Source: JAJRRS01 sp965230275
Lineage (GTDB): Bacteria > Planctomycetota > Phycisphaerae > Phycisphaerales > Phycisphaeraceae
DNA: 64,000 nt
Reading direction: 5' to 3'
Assembly (NCBI GenBank): GCA_965230275.1
Contig: CBDDKO010000002.1
Location: forward strand, 992,001 to 1,056,000
Shown: positions 51,622 to 61,043 of the stretch, in pieces
Layout: each line of letters starts with the position of its first letter
Numbering within the stretch: the first letter of the stretch is position 1
The notes under the pieces: generated by a model
Told to the model about the DNA's origin: nothing
The model's database searches: none
What the model saw: only the letters and a program-made list of their open reading frames with translations
Program-made: the position numbers and the translations under genes

Positions 51622-52881
51622 ATGACAGGTTCGGCAACCGGAACAAGTAGTACGGACACGGCGTCGTATGAGGCCCGTGTGATGTCGAGCGCGTCGCTGA
51701 TGATCAAGCCGGTCGGCGCAGCCTGCAATCTGGATTGCGCGTATTGCTATTACCTGGACGTGAAGGACGATGTCTACGGCGGGCGCGTGCAGCGGATGTC
51801 GATCGAGACGCTTGAACGCACCCTGCGGGATTACATCACGGCCGCGCCGGACGAGGCGACGATCTGCTGGCAAGGCGGCGAGCCGACGATGGCGGGGCTG
51901 GCGTTCTTCGAGAAGGCGGTGGAGATCCAAAAGGCCTGCCAACGGCCCGGACAACAGATCAGCCACGCGCTGCAGACCAACGGCACGCTGCTGGACGACG
52001 ACTGGTGCAGGCTGTTCAAGCGAGAGGCGTTCCTCATCGGGATCAGCATCGACGGCGGCCCCCCGCTTCACGACATGTACCGGGTCGATACTGCAGGCAA
52101 GAAGACCCATTCCAAAGTCATGCGAGGCCTGAAGCTGCTGCGGAAGCACGGCGTCGAGCACAACATCCTGTGCGTGCTGCACCGCGAGAACGTCAAGCAC
52201 CCCCGCCACCTCTTCGAACACCTCATCGCGCTGGGCGAGACGTGGTTGCAGTTCATCCCCGCGATCGAGTGGGAGGTGGATGAGCAGACCGGCGAACCCG
52301 TCCTTGCCGAGTATTCACCCCGCCCGGACGACTACGGCCGATTCATGTGCGAGACCTTCGACCTGTGGTTCGACAAGTACAGGCACAAGGTGTCGGTGCG
52401 CGACTTCGATACGGCGCTGCACCAGGTGCTGGGCAACCACGCGCCGCTGTGCATCTACAGCGACTCATGCCATCGGCAGATGACCATCGAGGCTGGGGGC
52501 GACGTGTTCGGCTGCGACCACTTCGTCGAGCCGCGCTGGCGGATCGGCCACGTCAACGGGCAAGCAGGATGCGGCAGCTCGGCGCCGGTTGAACTCACCG
52601 TCGGGGGCAAAGCAGATGATATGGCTTGGCCGGAGCGTGTGGACTACGACCAACTCGGGACCTTCGCCAAGCGCAAGCTGGACCTGCCGGACACGTGCCA
52701 CGCATGCGATTTCTTTCACCTGTGCCACGGCGGCTGCCCGAAGGATCGGCCCCACCGCGGGGATAAGCCGGAGGCGTCGATCCTGTGCGAGGGGTACAAG
52801 ATGTTCTTCGCCCACGCCCAGTTGCGCCTGCGCTGGCTTGCGGAACATCTGGCGCGCGGCGCAATGCCACCCCCGCCGTGA
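51622..52881 (+). CDS. Anaerobic sulfatase-maturating-type radical SAM enzyme
   Basis: 419 residues. Seen: radical SAM cluster CNLDCAYCYY with Cys 35, 39 and 42, the WQGGEPTMAGLAFFEKAV segment, QTNGTLLDDDWCRLFKRE, and a C-terminal SPASM region with CIYSDSCHRQM, GCDHFVEPRWRIGHV and CHACDFFHLCHGGCPKD, which bind auxiliary iron-sulfur clusters. These match anSME, which converts a Cys or Ser of sulfatases to formylglycine. AAAGG stands before the ATG. No sulfatase gene is in this window, so its client must be elsewhere; the following gene is a GH2 glycosidase. Confidence 0.88.
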   Translation: MTGSATGTSSTDTASYEARVMSSASLMIKPVGAACNLDCAYCYYLDVKDDVYGGRVQRMSIETLERTLRDYITAAPDEATICWQGGEPTMAGLAFFEKAVEIQKACQRPGQQISHALQTNGTLLDDDWCRLFKREAFLIGISIDGGPPLHDMYRVDTAGKKTHSKVMRGLKLLRKHGVEHNILCVLHRENVKHPRHLFEHLIALGETWLQFIPAIEWEVDEQTGEPVLAEYSPRPDDYGRFMCETFDLWFDKYRHKVSVRDFDTALHQVLGNHAPLCIYSDSCHRQMTIEAGGDVFGCDHFVEPRWRIGHVNGQAGCGSSAPVELTVGGKADDMAWPERVDYDQLGTFAKRKLDLPDTCHACDFFHLCHGGCPKDRPHRGDKPEASILCEGYKMFFAHAQLRLRWLAEHLARGAMPPPP

Positions 52882-53091
52882 CGCAATGTGACAGTTATTC
52901 GCTGACTGCATGCTGTATCACGCAGATTTATGCCCGCTATCAAGAGCATCACACGCTTGACGATCTGGCCCGGCGTGTGGGTGCGCTATCATGCATCCCA
53001 AGACGTTTCGGGGTGTGGAGGATTGGGTGATTTTGACTATAGTATCGGGTCCAGAATAACACCCGGGCTTATCAAAAGGATTAGATCACCC

Positions 53092-55623
53092 ATGGCCATC
53101 GCCCCTCGCTATCTAGCAACACTGTGTGTCGTCCTGCTGTCCCAACTGGCCGCGTGCCAGACCGCCACCGCAGTCGGGGCCGACCCGGCCGACAGCCCGC
53201 GACAGACCACGGTGCTCAACGCGGATTGGACCTACCACGAGGGCGACCTGAAGACTGAAAAAGCGTTGAGCCCGACGAGCGAAGACAACTGGCAGGCGGT
53301 CGACCTGCCTCACAGTTTCAAGCAGCCCTACTGGATGGACCGCATCCACTTCGGCGGCGTCGGGTGGTACCGCAAGTCCATCAACCTCGATGAGTCGATG
53401 GCCGGCAAGCGGGTCCACCTCCAGTTCGAGGGCGCGTTCCAGCACACGTGGGTCTATGTCAACGGCGAACTGGTCGGCGAACACCGCGGCGGCTACACCG
53501 GGTTCACGTTCGATATCACCGATCACGTCACCATCGGTGAAGAGAACCAGATCGCGATCAAGGTCAGCGCGGAATGGGACGCGACGATCGCGCCGCGCAC
53601 CGGCGACTATGTGTTCATCGGCGGCATCTACCGTGACGTCTACCTCGTCGCCACCGACCCGGTCCACGTGCCCTGGTACGGCACGTTCGTCACCACGCCG
53701 TTCGGCGGGACCACGACCGCCAAGACCTACAACCTGCCTAAGTCATTCGACGCAGCGCCGGTCAAGATGGTCACGGAGGTCCGGAATGATTCAGGGTCAG
53801 ACAAGAACGTCCGTGTAGAGACAAAGATCGTGAATGCGACGGGCCAGATTGTCGCGGAGGTATCGAGCAAGCAGTCGGCCCCGGCATCGGAGACGACCGA
53901 AGTCACACAGGAAACCGTCATCGACAAGCCGAACCTCTGGTCGCCCGACAGCCCGTACCTCTACGCTGTTCATACGAGCGTGTACGTCGGCGATCGTTTG
54001 ACGGATACCTACCAGACCCCGCTGGGCGTGCGCTGGTTCCAGGCGACAGCTGACCAGGGGCTTTGGCTTAACGGCAAGCCGCTGAAGCTGCGCGGCTTCA
54101 ACGTGCATCAGGACCACGCCGGTTGGGGCTATGCCGTGACGGACTCGGGCTTCTTCAGGGATATCCGGCTGATGAAGAACACCGGCGCGAACTTCATCCG
54201 CGGCTCGCACTACCCCAAAGACCCGTCGCTGACCGAGGCGTGTGATCAGTACGGGCTGATCTTCATGCAGGAGTTGGCGTACTGGGGGCGCGGCGGCGGC
54301 GGCGGGCCGGAAGCATCACCGCCGGCAGACTCCGATGAGTATGAGCCGTTCGTGGAGAACGCAAAGCAGCAACTGCGTGAGATGGTCCGCATGAGCCGGA
54401 ACCACCCGAGTGTGCTGATCTACAGTATGACCAACGAGCCGACCGGCGGTCAGCTGGCGACCACGCCGTTGAGCGAACTGTCGCACGAGCTGGACCCGAC
54501 GCGCCCGACCTGCCGGGTCACGAACTTCTCGCACGGCGAAGCCGACATCTACGGCGGCAACGGGTGGATGCACGGCCAAGGGGATCACCCCGTGATGTTC
54601 TCCGAACTGTGGGAAAAGGAAGAGCACCGGCCCGGCACCTACGTCGGCAAGCCGGACAGCGAGCCGGTGTATTCGATGGGGACGGCACGCTGGGCGGGGT
54701 TTGACTACGGCACGCACCACGACTGGACGCTGAACCTGGTCGGCGCGTTCGACAACGCACGCCTGCCCAAGCGACGTTACCACTGGCACCGCGCCGGGTG
54801 GCTGGGCATCGATCCGCCGGCGTGGCCGAGCGAAGGTGTACCAGCATCGCTGTCGGTCGAGGTTGAAAAGACCCGCATCGGCACGAACGGCAAGGATGAC
54901 ACGCAGGTCGTCGTAACTGTCCTGGACGCTGATGGGGAGCGCATCAGCAACGGGGCGGAGGTGACGCTGAGCATCGTGTCCGGCCCGGGACGGTTCCCGA
55001 CAGGCAAGTCGATTGATCTGACGGCGGTGGACGGGATGACGGGGATCGCTGTGCGTGCGTACGCGCCGGGACAAACAGTGATCGTTGCATCGTCGCAGGG
55101 CCTGACTAGCGCGAAGGTGGAACTCGCGTTTGTTGATGGCGGCATCCATGAGACCCCGCAGCCGGAGGCTTGGCCGACCATGTCGTGGCCCGACGCGGAG
55201 AACCTGGCACTGAACAAACCGGTCGAAGCCAGCACCCAGGAAGCGGCCAACACGGCGGCGAATGCGGCGGACGGATCGCAGGCCTCGCGCTGGTGCGCGG
55301 CGAACGGCGAAGCGGATCAGTGGTGGCGTGTTGACCTCGGCGAGCCGACTGCACTAAGCGGCATCGGGATCACGTTCGAGCAGTACGCGAATTACCGTTT
55401 CGTGATTGAGGTTTCGGACAACGACAAGGACTGGACCGTCGCGGCGGATCACACCGACACGATCAAGGTCACGCGACGCCGGTTCGTGCCGCTGAGCAGC
55501 ACGGCCCGCTATGTTCGTGTCCGGTATGTTGCGCTGCCGGAGAACGTGTGGGCCAGCCACACCGAGGTCGAGGTCTATCCGCTGACCGCTCAGCCGCTCA
55601 GCTCGTCGACATCAAAGCGCTGA
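53092..55623 (+). CDS. GH2 family glycosidase with C-terminal F5/8C (discoidin) domain
   Basis: 843 residues from ATG 53092 (AAAAGGA upstream; the frame is open further but without a start signal). Seen: signal sequence with a possible lipobox (LSQLAAC); GH2 sandwich domain (LPHSFKQPYWMD, GGVGWYRK); jelly-roll with YVNGELVGEHRGGYTGFTFD; TIM-barrel with LRGFNVHQDHAGWG, NHPSVLIYSMTNEPTG (acid/base Glu near 449) and HPVMFSELW (nucleophile Glu near 505); then a Big-like domain and a C-terminal discoidin domain NLALNKPVEAS to RYVRVRYVALPE. Likely a secreted or envelope beta-galactosidase/glucuronidase-type enzyme acting on polysaccharide; exact sugar unknown. Confidence 0.87.
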   Translation: MAIAPRYLATLCVVLLSQLAACQTATAVGADPADSPRQTTVLNADWTYHEGDLKTEKALSPTSEDNWQAVDLPHSFKQPYWMDRIHFGGVGWYRKSINLDESMAGKRVHLQFEGAFQHTWVYVNGELVGEHRGGYTGFTFDITDHVTIGEENQIAIKVSAEWDATIAPRTGDYVFIGGIYRDVYLVATDPVHVPWYGTFVTTPFGGTTTAKTYNLPKSFDAAPVKMVTEVRNDSGSDKNVRVETKIVNATGQIVAEVSSKQSAPASETTEVTQETVIDKPNLWSPDSPYLYAVHTSVYVGDRLTDTYQTPLGVRWFQATADQGLWLNGKPLKLRGFNVHQDHAGWGYAVTDSGFFRDIRLMKNTGANFIRGSHYPKDPSLTEACDQYGLIFMQELAYWGRGGGGGPEASPPADSDEYEPFVENAKQQLREMVRMSRNHPSVLIYSMTNEPTGGQLATTPLSELSHELDPTRPTCRVTNFSHGEADIYGGNGWMHGQGDHPVMFSELWEKEEHRPGTYVGKPDSEPVYSMGTARWAGFDYGTHHDWTLNLVGAFDNARLPKRRYHWHRAGWLGIDPPAWPSEGVPASLSVEVEKTRIGTNGKDDTQVVVTVLDADGERISNGAEVTLSIVSGPGRFPTGKSIDLTAVDGMTGIAVRAYAPGQTVIVASSQGLTSAKVELAFVDGGIHETPQPEAWPTMSWPDAENLALNKPVEASTQEAANTAANAADGSQASRWCAANGEADQWWRVDLGEPTALSGIGITFEQYANYRFVIEVSDNDKDWTVAADHTDTIKVTRRRFVPLSSTARYVRVRYVALPENVWASHTEVEVYPLTAQPLSSSTSKR

Positions 55624-56033
55624 TAGCGACATCAACCTGCCACACTCATCTTGGATGGGCTGTCCATGCGCATGGATTAGCCTGGGTACCCTTCGTGCGC
55701 GATGTGGCATACACCGGGTAGGCCGTACTCGTGCGCCTTCAGTCCGAACAATCGGCAGCGCATGGTGTGCGCACATGATTATATGGACCCCATTTGTGTG
55801 GATGAGAGCCTTTAGCCATGTCGGAATCCACTCAAGCAATAACACCTCCTAGTTAAACCGGCCGATAACAGCGTCACGTATCGCAACCCTTCTGTCGTCT
55901 GAGAGTTTAATTACCAGACGTTGCGCGAGGTTATCCCGCCCCATGAACGCCCCGATATACATACTGGATTGCATTTAAGTTCATGTCCATGTGTCTCGTA
56001 TGAGATTTCAGGGTACACGGTAACGAGTTCAGT
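55624..56033. other. 410-base gap, nothing recognised
   Basis: Contains no gene with a supporting ribosome site or domain. It must hold the regulatory region of the signalling block that begins at 56034, but I could not single out a promoter. Confidence 0.4.
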
Positions 56034-58037
56034 ATGGCTGTCCACAAGAAAGCATCAACAGATATACCCAACGCAGACAGCACGCAAGAGTCGCGCCGTC
56101 TGATTGTGATCGATGACAACCGGGCGATCCACGACGACTTTAACAAGGTTCTTACATCTGAGAATGTCAACGACGACATAATCGCTGCCGAGCAGGCCTT
56201 ATTTGGTGAGTCGTCATCAAGCGTCGCTGACAACGAAACCTACCAGCTGGATTCGGCCTACCAGGGCGAAGAGGGATTCAACCTGATCAACAAGGCGCTG
56301 GATCAAGGTGAGCCGTATGCGGTCGCTTTCGTTGATATGCGGATGCCGCCGGGGTGGGACGGCCTGGAAACGATCGAGCGTATCCTTGAAGTCGATCACG
56401 AGATCCAGATCGTCATCTGCACCGCGTACTCGGATTATTCCTGGAACCAGATCGTGGAGCGGCTGGGGACGAGTGACCGGCTGCTGATTCTGAAGAAGCC
56501 GTTCGACTGTGCCGAGGTAAGACAGCTTGCGGCGGCGCTTTCCCAGAAGTGGACGTTAACGCGGCAGGCTTCACTGAAGCTCGAAGAACTCGAGGCGATG
56601 GTCAATGATCGCACCGCGGAACTGAGGCGGATCAACGAGCAACTCCGAACTGAGATCTCTCAGCGTGAGCAGGCGGAAGGTAAGCTCCGGCACTTCGCAC
56701 TGCACGACCCGCTGACCAATCTCCCCAACCGCGTGCTCTTGATGGATCGACTAGGACGTTGCTGCGAGACGGCACGCCGGTTCCCGGACGATCACACCTT
56801 CGCGGTGCTCTATCTGGACCTGGACGACTTTAAGGTCATCAACGACAGCCTGGGGCACCCGATGGGCGACCGGTTGTTGATCGAGGTCGCCAATCGTCTT
56901 GAGCAATGTGTGCGGGTGATCGATACGACCTGCCGCCCCACCGAGAGCACCACTGTCCGCTTGGGCGGCGATGAGTTTGTGATCCTGCTTGACCGGATCA
57001 GGTCCCTGGACGACGCGATTGTGGTGGCGGACCGTGTCCGTGAATCCCTGCGTGAGCCGTTCGTCATCGACAATCACGAAGTGGTGACCAGCACCAGCAT
57101 GGGGATCGCGATTGGCTCGGGCGCTGATCTGTGCCCGGAAGATATCATCCGTGATGCGGACACGGCCCTGTATGAAGCGAAACGCAACAACAAGCAACAT
57201 CACGCCGTCTTCGACGCCAAGATGCGTACGCAAGTGACCGAGCGGCTCGAGATCGAAACGGACCTGCGCAAGGCGATCGAGCGTGATGAGCTGCGTGCTG
57301 CTTTCCAGCCTATCATCAACCTGGCGTGCGGTGAGATCATTGGTTTCGAGGCGCTGCTACGCTGGCATAGGGGAGGCGGGGGCCGGGTGGTTCCGCCGGA
57401 CCTGTTCATCCCGATCGCGGAGGAGACCGGCCTGATCGTCGCCATCGGCGAGTGGGTACTGCGCGAAGCCTGCCAGCAAACCAAAGCCTGGCACGACAAG
57501 TTTGAACAGCACAACCGGCTGTCGATCAGCGTGAATCTATCGCCCCGTCAGTACCGGCACGGGAAGTTTATCCCGGTGCTTGACCGGGTGATCGTGGACA
57601 CCAAGATCGATCCGAGCCGGCTGAATCTTGAGCTTACCGAGAACATCCTGATGAGCAAGGACGGTCCGACGATGGACCTGTTCGAGCAGTGCAAGCAGCG
57701 ACAGGTAAGCCTGCACATGGATGACTTCGGGACCGGGTATTCGTCACTGAGCTATCTGCATAATCTCCCGGTCAACGCGATCAAGTTGGACCGCAGCTTT
57801 GTTCAAAACATGGATATCACCGGTGAGCACGCCGCGACCGTTCAGGCGATGGTGACGCTGGCGCATAACCGGGGCATCAGGATGATCGCGGAGGGGATCG
57901 AGACCCACAGCCAGTTAGCGCAGCTACAGGCATTAAATTGCGAGTACGGCCAGGGCTACTACTTCGCCAAACCAATGTACGCCGATGAGGCCGAGAAGAT
58001 GCTTGCCGAAGAGGGGACACAATTGAAGTCCGCGTAA
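56034..58037 (+). CDS. Response regulator with GGDEF and EAL domains
   Basis: 667 residues. Seen: receiver domain (residues 20-165) with VIDDN, phospho-acceptor Asp in AFVDMRMPPGWDG, TA in ICTAYSD and Lys in LILKKPFD; a coiled coil (LEELEAMVNDRTAELRRINE); GGDEF domain with intact GGDEF near residue 311; EAL domain with EALLRW near 436, LNLELTENILMS, DDFGTGYSSLSYL and EGIETHSQLAQL. Both catalytic signatures are present, so it could make or break cyclic di-GMP under phosphorelay control. No membrane helix. It leads the block; the TonB-dependent receptor gene follows 68 bases later, and histidine kinases that could feed it lie within the same strand run. Confidence 0.92.
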   Translation: MAVHKKASTDIPNADSTQESRRLIVIDDNRAIHDDFNKVLTSENVNDDIIAAEQALFGESSSSVADNETYQLDSAYQGEEGFNLINKALDQGEPYAVAFVDMRMPPGWDGLETIERILEVDHEIQIVICTAYSDYSWNQIVERLGTSDRLLILKKPFDCAEVRQLAAALSQKWTLTRQASLKLEELEAMVNDRTAELRRINEQLRTEISQREQAEGKLRHFALHDPLTNLPNRVLLMDRLGRCCETARRFPDDHTFAVLYLDLDDFKVINDSLGHPMGDRLLIEVANRLEQCVRVIDTTCRPTESTTVRLGGDEFVILLDRIRSLDDAIVVADRVRESLREPFVIDNHEVVTSTSMGIAIGSGADLCPEDIIRDADTALYEAKRNNKQHHAVFDAKMRTQVTERLEIETDLRKAIERDELRAAFQPIINLACGEIIGFEALLRWHRGGGGRVVPPDLFIPIAEETGLIVAIGEWVLREACQQTKAWHDKFEQHNRLSISVNLSPRQYRHGKFIPVLDRVIVDTKIDPSRLNLELTENILMSKDGPTMDLFEQCKQRQVSLHMDDFGTGYSSLSYLHNLPVNAIKLDRSFVQNMDITGEHAATVQAMVTLAHNRGIRMIAEGIETHSQLAQLQALNCEYGQGYYFAKPMYADEAEKMLAEEGTQLKSA

Positions 58038-58105
58038 CGGCGCACCGCTAAGACATACGCTTGACAGCAAGCGAACGTATAACGATCCAGTGGAAGGCAA
58101 GAGGC

Positions 58106-60232
58106 ATGTCAATCAACCGCGTCGTGAAGCATGAGGATGCGTCCGATCGTGTCGCGCGGCTGCTGCGCGCGACCGTGCGGCCCTTGATCGCTTTGGCTTG
58201 CGGACTGCTGGTAACAAACATACCCGTCATTTCCGATACGGTCGATCCCGTCGTGTCAGATGCCGCTGCACTAGATGCGGGTGTGGAGGATGAGGCCGAA
58301 GGACTCGGTGACATCGATGACATGCTTGACCTGGACCTTGAGCAGCTGATGCAGATCGACGTGACCTCAGTCGCGGGTGTAGAGCAACCCTGGTTCAAGA
58401 CGCCGGCGGCGATGTACGTGCTGACCGGTGAAGACATCCGGCGGGCCGGCCATACCAGTATCCCCGAGGCCCTGCGTATGGTCCCGGGATTGAACGTGGC
58501 GCGCAACAACTCGTGGATGTGGAGCATCAGCGCCCGCGGCTTCCAACAGCCCTTCTCAAACAAGTTGCAGGTCCTGATGGACGGCCGGGAGCTCTACGAT
58601 CCACTTTTCGCTGGCACACTCTGGGATATCCACAACGTCGTGATGGATGATCTGGAGCGCATCGAGGTGATTCGTGGGCCGGGCGCTACGCTCTGGGGCT
58701 CGAACGCGGTCAACGGTGTGATCAACATCACCAGCAAACACACGAAGGACACCCAGGGCCTGCTGATGAGCTCCGGGATCGGGACCTTCGATAGGCAGAT
58801 GCATGACCTCCGATACGGTGACCAACTCTCGGAGAGCGCCTGGTTCCGCGTCTGGGGCAAGTATCATGCGACAGACAAGCTGCATATCCCCGGCAACGGG
58901 GATGGCGACGATGATTGGGATATGCTCCGCGGGGGCTTCCGGATCGACACCGAGACCGATGACGCTTTCGGCCAAACGACACTTTCGATCCAAGGCGATC
59001 TGCATCAATCAAACCGGCTTGGCGAAGAGATCGACATCCCCGTTACCGGGCACCGTACCACAGTGCCGCTGGTCAGTGACGGGCGGGCGGAGGGATTCAG
59101 TCTGCTGGTTAATCTTGAGCACGAACAGAGCGAAGACAGCGGCTGGCGGCTAAAGGGTTACTACACACGGACAAGCCGAGTTGGGATCGCGCAGGCACAG
59201 TTCGACCGCGACTTTGGCGACCTGGACTTCCAGCAGTACTTCAAGCTTGATGAGACCCACGATCTGATCTGGGGCATCAACGGACGCCTTACATCGGATG
59301 ATACGCAAGCAAGTGTCCCGCTGTCGTTCACACCGACCGACCGGCACTCCTACAAGGTCACGGCGTTTATCCAAGACACGATGACGCTCGAGCCGGACAC
59401 ACTGTTTGTGATGGTGGGCACGAAGATCGAGGATAATGACTTTACCGGCTTCGACTACCAGCCCAGCGCGCGCATATGGTGGACGCCTGACGAGGACCAC
59501 ACGCTTTGGGCGGCGGTGTCCAGGGCGCTGCGCGTGCCTTCACGTAATGACAACGATGTGACTTACCTGGTTACCTATGTGGATACCGGATTGATTGCAG
59601 GCGGCCCGCCGTCAGGCATCATTGTGCCTCTGTTTACAACTAGCACAAGAGACCTACAGCCGGAAACCATGACGGCCATCGAAGCCGGCTACAGGCAGCG
59701 GTTCGGTGAAAACCTGACGCTGGATGTCGCGGGCTTCTATAACGACTACGAAGAACTGGTGACCATCCCGGCAGGCGAGTTCGTGGGCATGTACGACAAC
59801 ATCGGCTCCGCGACGACCTACGGTGTCGAGACGTCGGTCGACTGGCTGGCCGCAGAGAACTGGCGGATTGTGGCCAGTCACAGCTACATCTATATGAAGA
59901 TGGACGCCAACGCAGCCCGCACAAACCTGACAGTCCCAAGGCACCAGTTCCAGGTCCGGTCCGAACTGGACATTACGGATGAGTTGGAACTGAACACGGC
60001 CGTGTACTACTACGATAAATCGTCCCTGGTTGGGGTCATGCCTGCTTCGTCTGACGGGTTCGTGCGTCTGGACGTAGGCCTAACCTGGCGACCGAGCAGC
60101 AACCTGGAGGTTACCGTGTGGGGCCAGAACCTGCTGGACCCCGGGCATTACGAGACCGTTAACGCCCTTCCCTTAACCGATACCGGCGAGATCCCGCGCA
60201 GTGCATATCTGCAGCTGACGTATCGATTCTGA
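58106..60232 (+). CDS. TonB-dependent outer-membrane receptor
   Basis: About 708 residues from ATG 58106 (GGAAGG upstream; in-frame ATG at 58061). Seen: signal-like hydrophobic stretch, an acidic N-terminal region (EDEAEGLGDIDDMLDLDLEQL), a plug domain with TPAAMYVLTGEDIRRAGH, TSIPEALRMVPGLNVAR, RGFQQPFSNKLQVLMDGREL and RIEVIRGPGATLWGSNAVNG then VINI, and a beta-barrel ending LQLTYRF with the C-terminal Phe expected of outer-membrane proteins. Ligand unknown. The N-terminal extension may sit where receptor signalling domains sit in other families. It is followed 19 bases later by the YfiR-like gene. Confidence 0.9.
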   Translation: MSINRVVKHEDASDRVARLLRATVRPLIALACGLLVTNIPVISDTVDPVVSDAAALDAGVEDEAEGLGDIDDMLDLDLEQLMQIDVTSVAGVEQPWFKTPAAMYVLTGEDIRRAGHTSIPEALRMVPGLNVARNNSWMWSISARGFQQPFSNKLQVLMDGRELYDPLFAGTLWDIHNVVMDDLERIEVIRGPGATLWGSNAVNGVINITSKHTKDTQGLLMSSGIGTFDRQMHDLRYGDQLSESAWFRVWGKYHATDKLHIPGNGDGDDDWDMLRGGFRIDTETDDAFGQTTLSIQGDLHQSNRLGEEIDIPVTGHRTTVPLVSDGRAEGFSLLVNLEHEQSEDSGWRLKGYYTRTSRVGIAQAQFDRDFGDLDFQQYFKLDETHDLIWGINGRLTSDDTQASVPLSFTPTDRHSYKVTAFIQDTMTLEPDTLFVMVGTKIEDNDFTGFDYQPSARIWWTPDEDHTLWAAVSRALRVPSRNDNDVTYLVTYVDTGLIAGGPPSGIIVPLFTTSTRDLQPETMTAIEAGYRQRFGENLTLDVAGFYNDYEELVTIPAGEFVGMYDNIGSATTYGVETSVDWLAAENWRIVASHSYIYMKMDANAARTNLTVPRHQFQVRSELDITDELELNTAVYYYDKSSLVGVMPASSDGFVRLDVGLTWRPSSNLEVTVWGQNLLDPGHYETVNALPLTDTGEIPRSAYLQLTYRF

Positions 60233-60251
60233 TCAATAGGCGCAGCATCGC

Positions 60252-61043
60252 ATGAATGAAAGATGCGTACATCCCGATCGGCTCACAGCGACCGCGTGCT
60301 TGGTACAGCGCGGCCGTGGGACGTTCATCGTGCGCATGATCATTGGTGTGATACTGGGTGTCATGGCGCTGCTGATGGCCGCCTCCTCTGCTTATGCCGG
60401 CGACATTGACAAAGCGAAGCTCAATAAGCTCAAGGCCGCGTACCTATACAACCTGCTGAAGTTCACCCACTGGCCTGAGAGCAAGTTCGAGGACGACAGC
60501 GAAGCGATCCGTGTGGTGCTGGTCGGCCATTCACCCGTCACGGATGTCTTCTTGCAGGCGGTCAAGCACCGGACCGCGCAGAAGCGTGAGATCATATGCG
60601 AACGCATTGACTACCCGGGGGTTCGGAACGGGCAGGAGCCGAACGAAGCTGAGGTCCTGGCCTTGGATGCGTTCTACAAGAAGCTGCGTGCGTCTCACAT
60701 GGTCTTTATCGATGCCGGACAAAGCATGCACTGGCGTGATCTACGTACACAACTAAGCGAAGCTGGAACGCTCCTGGTGAGCGACATGGACAGCTTCGCC
60801 CAAGCCGGCGGGATGGTCGGCTTAGCTCTGAACAAAGAGAATCGCCTTGGATTCGTGGTCAATCTCGATACGGTGCAAGCAGCCGAACTGCGGATCAGTT
60901 CGTCTCTGCTCAAACTCGCGGAAGTAATCGGTGGGACCCAGTCGTCTGCTACTGATGATCCGCCTCATATTGCTATAACTGACGCTGCCATATGGCTAAC
61001 CGCTCGTGTCTGCATACGGCACATCTTCGGGGGATTGTCATGA
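60252..61043 (+). CDS. YfiR/HmsC-like periplasmic protein (DUF4154)
   Basis: 263 residues from the first ATG; ATG 60336 (MIIGVILGVMALLMA) is a plausible shorter start giving a cleaner signal peptide. Seen: signal ending SSAYA, then KAAYLYNLLKFTHWPESKF, the N-terminal YfiR pattern (AxYLYNFxxFxxWP), VVLVGHSPVTDVFLQAV, LRASHMVFIDAG, AGTLLVSDMDSFAQAGGMVGL and LGFVVNLDTVQAAELRISSSLLKLAEVI, matching YfiR to its end. In Pseudomonas and Escherichia YfiR represses the diguanylate cyclase YfiN through its periplasmic domain. Its stop overlaps the next start by ATGA, so YfiR-like and kinase are translationally coupled. Confidence 0.88.
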   Translation: MNERCVHPDRLTATACLVQRGRGTFIVRMIIGVILGVMALLMAASSAYAGDIDKAKLNKLKAAYLYNLLKFTHWPESKFEDDSEAIRVVLVGHSPVTDVFLQAVKHRTAQKREIICERIDYPGVRNGQEPNEAEVLALDAFYKKLRASHMVFIDAGQSMHWRDLRTQLSEAGTLLVSDMDSFAQAGGMVGLALNKENRLGFVVNLDTVQAAELRISSSLLKLAEVIGGTQSSATDDPPHIAITDAAIWLTARVCIRHIFGGLS

